From NCBI GenBank assembly GCA_020027535.1, contig JAHRAK010000135.1, positions 1-64,000 of the forward strand: DNA of 64,000 nucleotides, in the 5' to 3' direction. Source of the stretch: Nitrospirales bacterium (lineage in GTDB: Bacteria > Nitrospirota > Nitrospiria > Nitrospirales > UBA8639). Position 1 is the first letter of the stretch; every line of letters starts with the position of its first letter. Of this stretch, positions 55,114 through 64,000 are shown in pieces. The notes below the pieces were generated by a model. It ran no database searches, had not been told where the DNA came from, and saw only the letters and a list, made by a program, of their open reading frames with translations. The translations under genes were made by a program, and so were the position numbers.

Positions 55114-57204
55114 ATGACACATTCTCAAGCCATTCGAAACGTTGTTGTGACGTCGTATGTCGGTGCCGGAAAAACTTCTCTCGTTGAAGCCCTGTTGTTT
55201 TCCGCCGGTGTGACGTCGTCAATGGGTACGAGCGCCAACGGAAATACCGTGGCCGATTTCGAAGCAGAAGAGGTTCAGCATCGTCATTCCATGAGTACGG
55301 CCCTTCTTCAGTATGAACACAAAGAGACCTTCCTGAACCTGCTCGACACTCCGGGCTCGCTGGATTTTTTTGCCGATACCAAAAATACGATTCACGTAGC
55401 AGACGGCGCCCTGTTGGTCGTAGGTGCTTCGGGCATACGATCGGAATTGGATCGGATCTGGGATTATATTCAAGCACGAGAACTTCCCTGTCTTATGTTT
55501 ATCAACGAATTGGATAAAGAACGAGCGAATTTTGAATCCGTGTTGGAAGAAATTCAGAAAACGCTTGAGACCAAATGCGTCCCGATTGCCTATCCGATCG
55601 GCGAGGAGGCGAATCTTCGAGGCGTGGTGGATCTGCTGACACAAAAAGCCATTATCCCAATACCCAACAGTCATAAGGTGCAGGAAGAAGAAATCCCCGC
55701 GGACCTGAAAGATAAAATTTCCGAGTTGCGGAAACAATTGGTTGAAACCGTGGCTGAAGCCAGCGATGACCTCGTGGAAAAATATTTGAGTGACGGGGAT
55801 CTGACGCAGGAAGAAGTCCTCCAAGGGTTGGTCTCGGGCACGAAAACCCGCCAGTATATTCCGGTGTTATGTGGTTCGGCGATCATGAATCTCGGCACCA
55901 CGGTGCTGCACAATGCGATTATTCAATGCCTGCCTTCTCCCGAAGAACGAGCCGAAACCTTTTCGCTGGCCGGATCGCATCCCGACACGAATGAAGAACT
56001 CGTGCGACCCATGAGCGCGGAAGAACCGTTTTCCGGCTACGTGTTCAAGACCACCATCGATCCCTTTATGGGCCGGCTCACGTATCTCAAGGTCTGTTCG
56101 GGAGCGCTTGAAGCCGATTCAACCTTTTTTAATTTCGTGAAAAATGTGAAAGAAAAAGGGGGGCACCTGTATTATCTGCAAGGGAAGAAAAGCACGCAGA
56201 CGCAACGAGCCACGGCAGGTGAGATTGTGGTCATGGGAAAATTAAAGGAAACCCACACGGGTGAAACGATTTGCACCGACAAAGCTCCCATCGTCTTTCC
56301 CGCGGTGCAACTCCGCCGGCCCGTGATGTCGTTTGCGCTTGAACCGAAATCGAAGGGGGACATCGATAAGGTGAGCATGGGACTGCACAAGCTTGTGGAA
56401 GAAGATGCGTCATTGAAATTTATCCGCAATGACGAGACCAAGGAAATGTTGTTGAGCGGAGTCGGGCAGACTCATATCGAACTGACCCTGGAAAAACTCC
56501 ACCGGAAATACGGAGTAGACGTCAACCTGCATACACCGAAAGTCGCCTATCGCGAGACCATTCAAAAAATGGCCCAGGCCCAGGGAAAATACAAAAAGCA
56601 AACGGGCGGCCACGGGCAATACGGCGATTGCTGGCTCCAGCTCGACCCGTTGCCACGCAATGGCGGATTTGAATTTCTCAACAAAATCGTTGGAGGTGTG
56701 ATTCCCAGGAATTTCATCCCCGCGGTGGAAAAGGGCGTGGTCGAAGCCATGCACGAGGGCATTCTCGCCGGCTTCCCGGTCGTGGACGTGCAAGTGAAGG
56801 TCTATGACGGGTCTCATCATCCTGTTGACTCTTCGGAAATGGCCTTTAAGGTCGCAGCCTCGATGGGTTTCAAAAAAGCCATGGAATCGGCACAGCCCGT
56901 GCTTCTCGAACCGATCATGAACGTGGAAGTGACGGCGCCGGACGACATGGTGGGCGCAGTGATTGGAGATTTAAACAGCCGGCGAGGTCGAATTCTGGGA
57001 ATGGATGCCAAAGGGCATAATCAAATCGTGAAAGCCGTGGTCCCGTTAGCCGAAATTCTGAAGTATGCGCCCGTCCTGACCTCCATTACCGCGGGGAAGG
57101 GTTCTTATGCCATGGAATTTTCAGGCTATGAGCAGGCGCCTCGTGAAGTCGTCAACAAGGTCGTCGAAGAACACAAAGCCGAAAAAGAGGCTGCTTCGTC
57201 TTAA
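55114..57204 (+). CDS. Divergent EF-G-like translational GTPase (EF-G2-type)
   Basis: A 696-residue EF-G paralogue. All EF-G domains are present (GTPase to 290, then II-V; the IV/V part has FNxHxQYGDCWLQL-like GGHGQYGD and DLNSRRGRI). The GTPase motifs diverge: P-loop SYVGAGKT begins with Ser instead of Gly/Ala, DTPG is followed by Ser where EF-G has the catalytic His, and the base-binding NKxD is NELD. GTP hydrolysis and guanine binding may therefore be weak. The ATG at 55114 has AAGGGGAGG upstream, better than one at 55087. A standard fusA is expected elsewhere. Confidence 0.85.
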   Translation: MTHSQAIRNVVVTSYVGAGKTSLVEALLFSAGVTSSMGTSANGNTVADFEAEEVQHRHSMSTALLQYEHKETFLNLLDTPGSLDFFADTKNTIHVADGALLVVGASGIRSELDRIWDYIQARELPCLMFINELDKERANFESVLEEIQKTLETKCVPIAYPIGEEANLRGVVDLLTQKAIIPIPNSHKVQEEEIPADLKDKISELRKQLVETVAEASDDLVEKYLSDGDLTQEEVLQGLVSGTKTRQYIPVLCGSAIMNLGTTVLHNAIIQCLPSPEERAETFSLAGSHPDTNEELVRPMSAEEPFSGYVFKTTIDPFMGRLTYLKVCSGALEADSTFFNFVKNVKEKGGHLYYLQGKKSTQTQRATAGEIVVMGKLKETHTGETICTDKAPIVFPAVQLRRPVMSFALEPKSKGDIDKVSMGLHKLVEEDASLKFIRNDETKEMLLSGVGQTHIELTLEKLHRKYGVDVNLHTPKVAYRETIQKMAQAQGKYKKQTGGHGQYGDCWLQLDPLPRNGGFEFLNKIVGGVIPRNFIPAVEKGVVEAMHEGILAGFPVVDVQVKVYDGSHHPVDSSEMAFKVAASMGFKKAMESAQPVLLEPIMNVEVTAPDDMVGAVIGDLNSRRGRILGMDAKGHNQIVKAVVPLAEILKYAPVLTSITAGKGSYAMEFSGYEQAPREVVNKVVEEHKAEKEAASS

Positions 57205-57229
57205 AACAACGGAGCAGAATGTGTCCCAG

Positions 57230-57267
57230 TTCCCCTCCTTTGTAAGGAGGGGCGAGGGGAGGTAGAG
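57230..57267. repeat. Family B intergenic repeat, copy B2
   Basis: Hairpin CCCCTCCTT/AAGGAGGGG then GCGAGGGGAGGTAGAG. It lies in the gap between the convergent EF-G-like and HtrA genes, where it could terminate both. Confidence 0.75.
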
Positions 57268-57271
57268 GCAT

Positions 57272-58618
57272 TTACGGTTTCAACACGACAAAAAACGCTT
57301 TCGACTCTCGAAGGATCCGAAGGAGAATCGTCTCGCCGGGATGAATCGCTTCGAGGATGTCGCGAAATTTCCTCATGGTCGGCACTTCGACCCGATTGAC
57401 TTCCCGGATAATGTCTCCTTTTCGTAATCCTTCCGCATACGCGGCACTTCCCTGAACAACCTGAACCACCAGGATGCCCGTCGTTTGTTCAAGGGAAAAC
57501 TGTTCGGCCAACTCCCCGGTAATGGGAGACACGTCGATTCCCAAATCGACTTCCGCCGCTGTCGGGGGCAATGACGCGACAATGGGGTGCTCCTCCTTGA
57601 CTCCCAACAAAACGGGGAGTCGGAGCAACGTCCCATCCCGGATGACGTGAACCATCACCGTCTCATCAGGAGAAAAACCCGCGACCACCCGGGATAACTG
57701 GTTGGGAGACTCCAGGCGTTCATTGCCGATTTGCGTCATGATGTCCCCGGATTGAATGCCTGCCTGATCCGCCGGGTCGCCGGGAAACACTTCATTGACC
57801 AGCACGCCTTTGCCGTCAGGGACGCCGAATTTCTCCGCGAGTTGGGGCGTCAGCGGCTGAATCCCCACCCCAAGCCAACCCCGAACCACTTTGCCGCCGG
57901 TTTTGAGCTGCTCGATAATACGGCTCGCCATGTTGGATGGAATCGCAAAGCCGATTCCTTGAGCGAGATTGATAATGGCCGTATTGATCCCGATGACCTC
58001 GCCTCGCAAATTAAAGAGCGGCCCGCCGGAATTTCCCGGATTGATCGACGCATCGGTTTGAATGAAGTTCTCATATCGGGACAGATTCATGTTTTCCCGG
58101 CCGATTCCACTCACGACCCCCAAGGTGACAGTTCGGTCCAACCCGAAGGGATTGCCCACGGCCAGGACCCATTGTCCGACCTTCACCGTACTGGAATCCC
58201 CGAACGTCGCGCTGGGCAGTTTGTGGTCTGTCTCGACTTTCAGAAGCGCAAGGTCGGTATCGGGATCCTGCGCCACGATTTCCGCAACAAGAGTCGATTG
58301 ATCGGAAAAATGGACCTCGGCTTCCACGCCATTACTGATGACGTGATTATTGGTCACAATATAACCATCTTCATGGATGACCACACCTGAACCCGACCCC
58401 GGCACCTTGAAACGACCCTGACGCGGAATGCTTCCGGGTGAGGAAAGTTGCCGGATAGTGGACACTCCCACCACTGTCGGCGTGACGTGCTCGGCCAAAT
58501 GCGAAATAGCCTCCTGGATCTCTTCCAAGAGCTGAAGCCCCTTGGACTCCAAGGGAGCAGAGGCAAAGGCCGGGACACTAACTGAAAGAATTACGGCCGC
58601 GATGACGATCAGTCGCAT
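57272..58618 (-). CDS. Exported trypsin-like protease HtrA/DegP-type
   Basis: A 448-residue periplasmic quality-control protease. Signal peptide about 1-19 (FASA). The trypsin-like domain has the triad His in VTNNHVI, Asp in DTDLALLK and Ser in NPGNSGGPLF, then two PDZ domains (about 250-340 and 355-448; GWLGVGIQPL and GILVVQVVQG). This is the DegP/DegQ layout. It is separated by 105 bases from plsY on the same strand. Confidence 0.93.
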   Translation of the reverse strand: MRLIVIAAVILSVSVPAFASAPLESKGLQLLEEIQEAISHLAEHVTPTVVGVSTIRQLSSPGSIPRQGRFKVPGSGSGVVIHEDGYIVTNNHVISNGVEAEVHFSDQSTLVAEIVAQDPDTDLALLKVETDHKLPSATFGDSSTVKVGQWVLAVGNPFGLDRTVTLGVVSGIGRENMNLSRYENFIQTDASINPGNSGGPLFNLRGEVIGINTAIINLAQGIGFAIPSNMASRIIEQLKTGGKVVRGWLGVGIQPLTPQLAEKFGVPDGKGVLVNEVFPGDPADQAGIQSGDIMTQIGNERLESPNQLSRVVAGFSPDETVMVHVIRDGTLLRLPVLLGVKEEHPIVASLPPTAAEVDLGIDVSPITGELAEQFSLEQTTGILVVQVVQGSAAYAEGLRKGDIIREVNRVEVPTMRKFRDILEAIHPGETILLRILRESKAFFVVLKP

Positions 58619-58723
58619 AATACCTGTACATGTAAACGAATCATAAACGTCGCATAATCCGTAAGACTATAGGTAAATCTAAGATGTCGCATAAGAATGA
58701 TTATGTCAAATTATAAATTTATC

Positions 58724-59323
58724 TCAAACCCGCCCTATCCTTGGCTCGGTTCCAGCAAGCAAACGGACGATATTGCTCTTATGTTTCCCAATGACGAGGC
58801 CACTCAGGAATAGGCTGAATATCGTAAATTGCAGATCAAACGTCATAAACCAGCTTACCACTGGCAATGCCACGAAGGCCATGAGCGCTCCGCCAGCTGA
58901 ATATTTCCAAATTCCGACGGTGGCAGCCCATATCACAACAAGAACAAGTCCCATGGGAAAGTGCAGCCCCAGAATTCCTCCCAAGCCCGTGGCCACTCCT
59001 TTTCCTCCACGAAACTTTAAAAAAACGGGAAAAAGATGCCCGAGTATGACTGAGAGGACGGCCAGCAAGGCCCACAGATTCGGAAAAAAGCCCAAACTGG
59101 CGATCCACCCCACCAGCCACCCTTTTCCCAAGTCACCGGATAACGTGAGAATTCCAACTTTTTTTCCCGATACTCGCAAAACGTTCGTAAAGCCGATGTT
59201 TCGACTGCCGGCTTGCCGAGGATCAGGCGTTCCCAGCATATGTGAAAAAACGAGTCCGAATGGAATAGAGCCAAGCAAATAGGCTCCGAAACAGGAAAGT
59301 GGCCAGAGAATCTCAGGAGACAT
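58724..59323 (-). CDS. plsY: Acyl-phosphate glycerol-3-phosphate acyltransferase PlsY
   Basis: A 199-residue membrane enzyme that starts phospholipid synthesis by acylating glycerol-3-phosphate with acyl-phosphate. Marks are GAYLLGSIPFGLV, SRNIGFTNVLRV (SxNxGxTNV-like) and LKFRGGKGVATGLG, with five to seven membrane helices. The ATG at 59323 is chosen to match the usual N-terminus; a GTG at 59350 overlapping the pgsA stop (GTGA) is possible. It follows pgsA, so two phospholipid genes are together. Confidence 0.94.
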   Translation of the reverse strand: MSPEILWPLSCFGAYLLGSIPFGLVFSHMLGTPDPRQAGSRNIGFTNVLRVSGKKVGILTLSGDLGKGWLVGWIASLGFFPNLWALLAVLSVILGHLFPVFLKFRGGKGVATGLGGILGLHFPMGLVLVVIWAATVGIWKYSAGGALMAFVALPVVSWFMTFDLQFTIFSLFLSGLVIGKHKSNIVRLLAGTEPRIGRV

Positions 59324-59346
59324 GGCCTGCGACGACGTTATGGGTG

Positions 59347-59964
59347 TCACCCTTTTTTGGAGAACTCATTCCAGGCCTCAAGAATATATTGTCCGGCAGA
59401 GACCAGAGAAAAAATCAGGGCCACATAGAGGGTCACGGTTCCGACCAGATGCACGTTCAAGACGGACAGGGAAACTGCTCCCTCCAGGGTCAAAAGAATG
59501 ATCGCGACAATTTGCAGTGCAACTTTATATTTCCCGAATATCCCGGCGGCGATGATCAGGCCTCGACTCGCGGCAATGGCTCGGATTCCGGTCACGGCAA
59601 GGTCACGGACAATGAGCGCAATCGCCAACCAAGCTGCGACTCGTTGAAATTGCACGAGTAATATCAAACCGGAGATCACAAGAAATTTATCGGCAAGAGG
59701 ATCGAACAAGCGGCCGACTTTGGTGATTTGCGCTCGTTGTCGTGCAATATACCCGTCCAGTAAGTCCGTTAAGGCCGCGAAACCGAAGACTGCCGCAGCG
59801 GCGATGGACCTCCCTACCGTTGGCGTTGAAAAGAGTCCGATATACACCGGTACCAATAAGATTCGTAAAAACGTGAGCGTATTCGGCAGATTGAACGTCT
59901 GCGCGACGTTTTTCTTTTGAGAGGCGGCTTTGGGTTGGGCTTTGGCGACGTGAGCTTGCGACAT
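59347..59964 (-). CDS. pgsA: CDP-diacylglycerol-glycerol-3-phosphate 3-phosphatidyltransferase
   Basis: Makes phosphatidylglycerol phosphate, 205 residues, membrane-bound. The CDP-alcohol phosphotransferase motif is complete: DLLDGYIARQRAQITKVGRLFDPLADK (DGX2ARX8GX3DX3D). Four to six membrane helices. The start lies 2 bases after the kdsA stop. It is followed by plsY, and kdsA lies just upstream, so LPS and phospholipid genes share a transcript. Confidence 0.94.
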   Translation of the reverse strand: MSQAHVAKAQPKAASQKKNVAQTFNLPNTLTFLRILLVPVYIGLFSTPTVGRSIAAAAVFGFAALTDLLDGYIARQRAQITKVGRLFDPLADKFLVISGLILLVQFQRVAAWLAIALIVRDLAVTGIRAIAASRGLIIAAGIFGKYKVALQIVAIILLTLEGAVSLSVLNVHLVGTVTLYVALIFSLVSAGQYILEAWNEFSKKG

Positions 59965-59966
59965 GG

Positions 59967-60821
59967 TTAGAGCGTAACGTTCGAGCCTTTTCCGGAAACT
60001 TCGCAAATCTGCTTCAATTCTTCAAGCAACACTTTAAGTTTATTGAGCGGAACCATTGTAGGCCCGTCTGAAAGGGCCTTGTCCGGATTCGGATGCACTT
60101 CCATAAAAAACCCGTCACAGCCTGCTGCAGCGGCTGCACGAGCCAGGGGTGCGATAAATTCACGTTGACCTGATGAGTGTGTTCCTCCACCTCCGGGAAG
60201 TTGCACGCTGTGCGTGACATCGAAGACCACGGGATAGCCCAACCCTTTCAGGACCGGAAGGGCTCGCATATCCACCGCTAAATTATTATAGCCGAAGGAG
60301 AACCCTCTTTCAGTGAGGACAATCCGGCGAGTTCCGCTTTCTTCCAATTTTTTGACGACGTTACTCATATCCCATGGAGAAAGAAACTGCCCTTTCTTGA
60401 CATTAACGGTTTTGCCGGTTTGCGCCGCGGCAACGAGCAAATCGGTCTGCCTGCACAAAAACGCGGGAATCTGCACCACGTCCACAACCTGCGCGGCTTG
60501 CCGGACTTCCTCGACACTATGGACGTCCGTCAGGACGGGTACGTGAACCCGTTCTTTCACTTTTTGGAGGATGGCCAGGCCTTCTTGAATCCCGGGCCCC
60601 CGGTAAGAATGAATGGAGCTTCTGTTCGCCTTGTCGTAGGACGATTTGAAGAGACAGGGAAATCCTACCGCCTGGGCAACCTCGGCCAGTTGAAACGCCG
60701 TGTCCAGAACAATCTGCTCATTCTCGATCACGCAGGGCCCCGCAATCAGGAAATGCGGCTGCGCTCCTCCACCCGGGAAATCCCCTAACGTCACTTCCCG
60801 CATCATGGTGTCTTTTTCCAT
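59967..60821 (-). CDS. kdsA: 3-Deoxy-D-manno-octulosonate 8-phosphate synthase
   Basis: Condenses arabinose-5-phosphate with phosphoenolpyruvate to KDO-8-phosphate for LPS; 284 residues. Marks are LIAGPCVIE, FKSSYDKANRSS, LTDVHS, NVKKGQFLSPWDM, and FDVTHSVQLPGG. The N-x-C region (AGPCVIE) has the Cys used in metal-dependent enzymes. The ATG at 60821 is preferred to 60806 and 60803 because AAAGG lies upstream. Its stop is 2 bases before pgsA. Confidence 0.94.
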   Translation of the reverse strand: MEKDTMMREVTLGDFPGGGAQPHFLIAGPCVIENEQIVLDTAFQLAEVAQAVGFPCLFKSSYDKANRSSIHSYRGPGIQEGLAILQKVKERVHVPVLTDVHSVEEVRQAAQVVDVVQIPAFLCRQTDLLVAAAQTGKTVNVKKGQFLSPWDMSNVVKKLEESGTRRIVLTERGFSFGYNNLAVDMRALPVLKGLGYPVVFDVTHSVQLPGGGGTHSSGQREFIAPLARAAAAAGCDGFFMEVHPNPDKALSDGPTMVPLNKLKVLLEELKQICEVSGKGSNVTL

Positions 60822-60868
60822 CAGAGACCTTTGCGAGGTTGCGTCACCGCACTCCTTCTTATCTTTCA

Positions 60869-60898
60869 CGTAGGCGGACACGCAGGTCCGCCCCTACG
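60869..60898. repeat. Family E intergenic repeat, copy E2
   Basis: GTAGGCGGACACGCAGGTCC-GCCCCTAC: hairpin CGGAC ... GTCCG with flanks GTAG/CTAC. It lies between the pyrG and kdsA genes, in the 95-base gap. Confidence 0.65.
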
Positions 60899-60916
60899 AC
60901 GGATGCCGATCACCCG

Positions 60917-62539
<1,623 letters not shown>

Positions 62540-62559
62540 TCATTCGTTGACAATTCCCA

Positions 62560-62590
62560 ACTTCCCCTCCTTTGTAAGGGGAGGGGAGGA
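62560..62590. repeat. Family B intergenic repeat, copy B3
   Basis: CTTCCCCTCCTTTGTAAGGGGAGGGGAGG: imperfect version of the B hairpin, in the 106-base gap between pyrG and kdsB. Confidence 0.65.
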
Positions 62591-62624
62591 AACGAGAGAA
62601 GAAAGCCTGCCTTCCAAGCCGTTC

Positions 62625-63398
62625 TCAGCCATGCACATGCCTTGCCACTAGTTCGTCCCATGACGCGTTCGCCTTTTCCAAATCCTTTTCGGTATCGATC
62701 CGAAGTGAGGCATGGGTCGTCTCCCACACGTGAATGGGAATGCCGTGTTCCAGTGCCCGTAATTGTTCGAGTTTTTCCGCTTCCTCCAACTCCCCGCTCG
62801 ACAATGAAGCAAATCGATTCAAGGTGTGTCGACGAAAAATATACACTCCTACATGAAGCGAGGCAAAGGGTGCATCAACGTCTTCGTGGACGTGATCGCG
62901 CACGTGCGGAATCGGGGCCCTGGAAAAATAGAGGGCCTTCCCCTGCCGGTCCGTGACGACCTTCACGACGGAAGATTGCGCAAATTCCTCCCGGCGCTCG
63001 AGCGGGCGACGCAGGGTGCCCATTTCCGCGTCACCGGCAAGAAACGGATCGATTAAATCCAGCAAGAGATCGGGAGACAACAGGATTTCATCAGCCTGGA
63101 GGTTCACGACGATCTCGCAGGGAAGCTCCCGGATCGCCTCGGCTACACGGTCGGTCCCCGTGCGGCAAGGCCTGGTCACCATCGTGGAACGGCCGCCGAA
63201 ATGTTCTACGCTCTCGTGAATGCGAACGTCATCCGTCGCCACAAGAACCTGGGCAACCTTCGGGACGCGGGTGGCTTGTTCATAGACGTGACGGATTAAG
63301 GGTTTTCCCGCCAGGAGCGCCAAGGGTTTGCCGGGAAATCTGGAGGAGGCATATCGGGCCGGAATGACGATCGTGACATGGGGGTTATCCACCGGCAT
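62625..63398 (-). CDS. kdsB: 3-Deoxy-manno-octulosonate cytidylyltransferase
   Basis: Activates KDO as CMP-KDO for lipid A core synthesis; 257 residues. Marks are IPARYASSRFPGKPLALLAGKPLI, VVNLQADEI near 105, and RAPIPH with Glu/Asp metal ligands in the C-terminal half. The ATG at 63398 is chosen over 63485 because GAGG lies upstream and the protein then begins at the usual N-terminus. kdsA is two genes away. Confidence 0.95.
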   Translation of the reverse strand: MPVDNPHVTIVIPARYASSRFPGKPLALLAGKPLIRHVYEQATRVPKVAQVLVATDDVRIHESVEHFGGRSTMVTRPCRTGTDRVAEAIRELPCEIVVNLQADEILLSPDLLLDLIDPFLAGDAEMGTLRRPLERREEFAQSSVVKVVTDRQGKALYFSRAPIPHVRDHVHEDVDAPFASLHVGVYIFRRHTLNRFASLSSGELEEAEKLEQLRALEHGIPIHVWETTHASLRIDTEKDLEKANASWDELVARHVHG

Positions 63399-63503
63399 GG
63401 CGAAGGACCTCTTTGAGTTGCGTTCCGGTAATGGCCGCAGTCCTCTTTTTCGGTGAAGGGGAACTAGTCGACGACGAGGCCACAACCTGCCATCCCTTGA
63501 GCA

Positions 63504-64000
63504 TTACTCAATCACTTTACCAATTCGATTCCATCGAACCCATTCCATCAACGAACCCTGCCCATGCCAGGACCAATAAACGAGAAAAGCCCGGCCTTTG
63601 ATTTTGTGCTCTTGCACGTATCCCCAAAAACGACTGTCCAGGCTTTGGTCCCGGTTGTCGCCCATGACAAAATAAGAGTTCGGGGGAACCGTAATGGGTC
63701 CGAGATTGTCACGGGGGTTGATCCGACCATCGATAACGCCGGGATCCACGCGTTGGGTAAACGGCTCATCCCGAAACGGTTCGCCGTTGATATAGACGAT
63801 TTTTTTGCGAATGTGAATGGTGTCGCCGGGCAGGCCGATGATGCGTTTAATGAAATCTTTATGCTCGTCTTCCGGGTATCGAAACACGATGATGTCTCCC
63901 CGTTCGGGTTTTTCAAACTCAAAGAGCATGGAAGAGGAATAGCAGGTAACCGGAAGCAGGGCGGCCTCAAATTCGCAATCCTGGGGAATCTGTAACCCAT
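63504..64000 (-). CDS. lepB: Signal peptidase I, C-terminal part (5' end outside window)
   Basis: The catalytic Lys region is FIKRIIGLPGD and the conserved box E is VMGDNRDQSLDSRFWG. The frame stays open to the right edge of the window with LQIP and LLPVT residues before the first ATG at 63929, which fits a LepB with its membrane anchor and catalytic Ser outside the window; thus 63929 is not the start. LepB cleaves signal peptides in the membrane. It precedes kdsB by 105 bases on the same strand. Confidence 0.9.
   Translation of the reverse strand, partial: GLQIPQDCEFEAALLPVTCYSSSMLFEFEKPERGDIIVFRYPEDEHKDFIKRIIGLPGDTIHIRKKIVYINGEPFRDEPFTQRVDPGVIDGRINPRDNLGPITVPPNSYFVMGDNRDQSLDSRFWGYVQEHKIKGRAFLVYWSWHGQGSLMEWVRWNRIGKVIE

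Noticed and set aside
63413-63503. Small open frame between kdsB and lepB
   Set aside because: No ribosome site or family pattern; the short gap holds no feature that I can support.

Overview
This 64 kb window is ordinary-density bacterial chromosome of about 50-55% GC by eye. It comes from a Gram-negative organism, shown by KDO synthesis genes (kdsA, kdsB), an outer-membrane barrel protein, a lipobox protein and AsmA/SYLF envelope proteins. The gene mix suggests a member of the Nitrospirota, probably a Nitrospira-like nitrite oxidiser: doubled AmtB with GlnK and adenylylatable GlnA, a squalene/phytoene synthase next to a cupredoxin, NtrYX, DUF3386, RtcB with archease, and several small thioredoxin-like or 4Fe-4S ferredoxins. 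That assignment rests on family knowledge and overall look; the window holds no rRNA or other marker that would settle it. I saw no CRISPR array, integrase, transposase or prophage gene.

Layout. 0-9.3 kb: end of a PAP2 phosphatase, a coiled-coil small protein, HtpX, cupredoxin plus squalene/phytoene synthase, two ferredoxins, alanine dehydrogenase, tRNA-Pro, a membrane rhodanese, unknown proteins and MazG. 9.3-16.7 kb: DUF1844 protein, NtrY-NtrX two-component pair, 23S/tRNA uracil methyltransferase, PurN, tRNA-Ala, an Rrf2 regulator and DUF2061. 16.7-27.8 kb: beta-helix protein, then a nitrogen block: structured leader with an internal terminator, porin, amtB1, glnK, amtB2, glnA, and two divergent single-domain GlnE-like nucleotidyltransferases. 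27.9-46.2 kb: ClpB, SYLF, YjbQ, HD-domain protein, AsmA, archease, RtcB, MtnA, DCC protein, lipoprotein, FAD monooxygenase, nucleotidyltransferase-like and TPM proteins, DUF3386, methyltransferase. 46.2-54.9 kb: PurL, PurF, TlpA-like protein, a run of poorly known small proteins, TPR protein, methyltransferase, membrane protein. 55-64 kb: divergent EF-G-like GTPase, then a minus-strand envelope/nucleotide block (HtrA, PlsY, PgsA, KdsA, PyrG, KdsB, LepB).

How the genes work together. The nitrogen block contains a complete uptake-and-assimilation path: an outer-membrane channel, two ammonium channels, one PII protein with Tyr51, and a type I glutamine synthetase with the Tyr397 adenylylation site. 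The GlnE function, which is one two-domain protein in E. coli, is here two genes. One of them carries two ACT-like domains at its N-terminus, which suggests direct metabolite sensing by the adenylyltransferase. This is the most interesting feature of the window.

Intergenic spaces carry at least six families of short, hairpin-forming repeats (called A-F here), often in composite or inverted pairs, including a 135 bp element with perfect 18 bp terminal inverted repeats.
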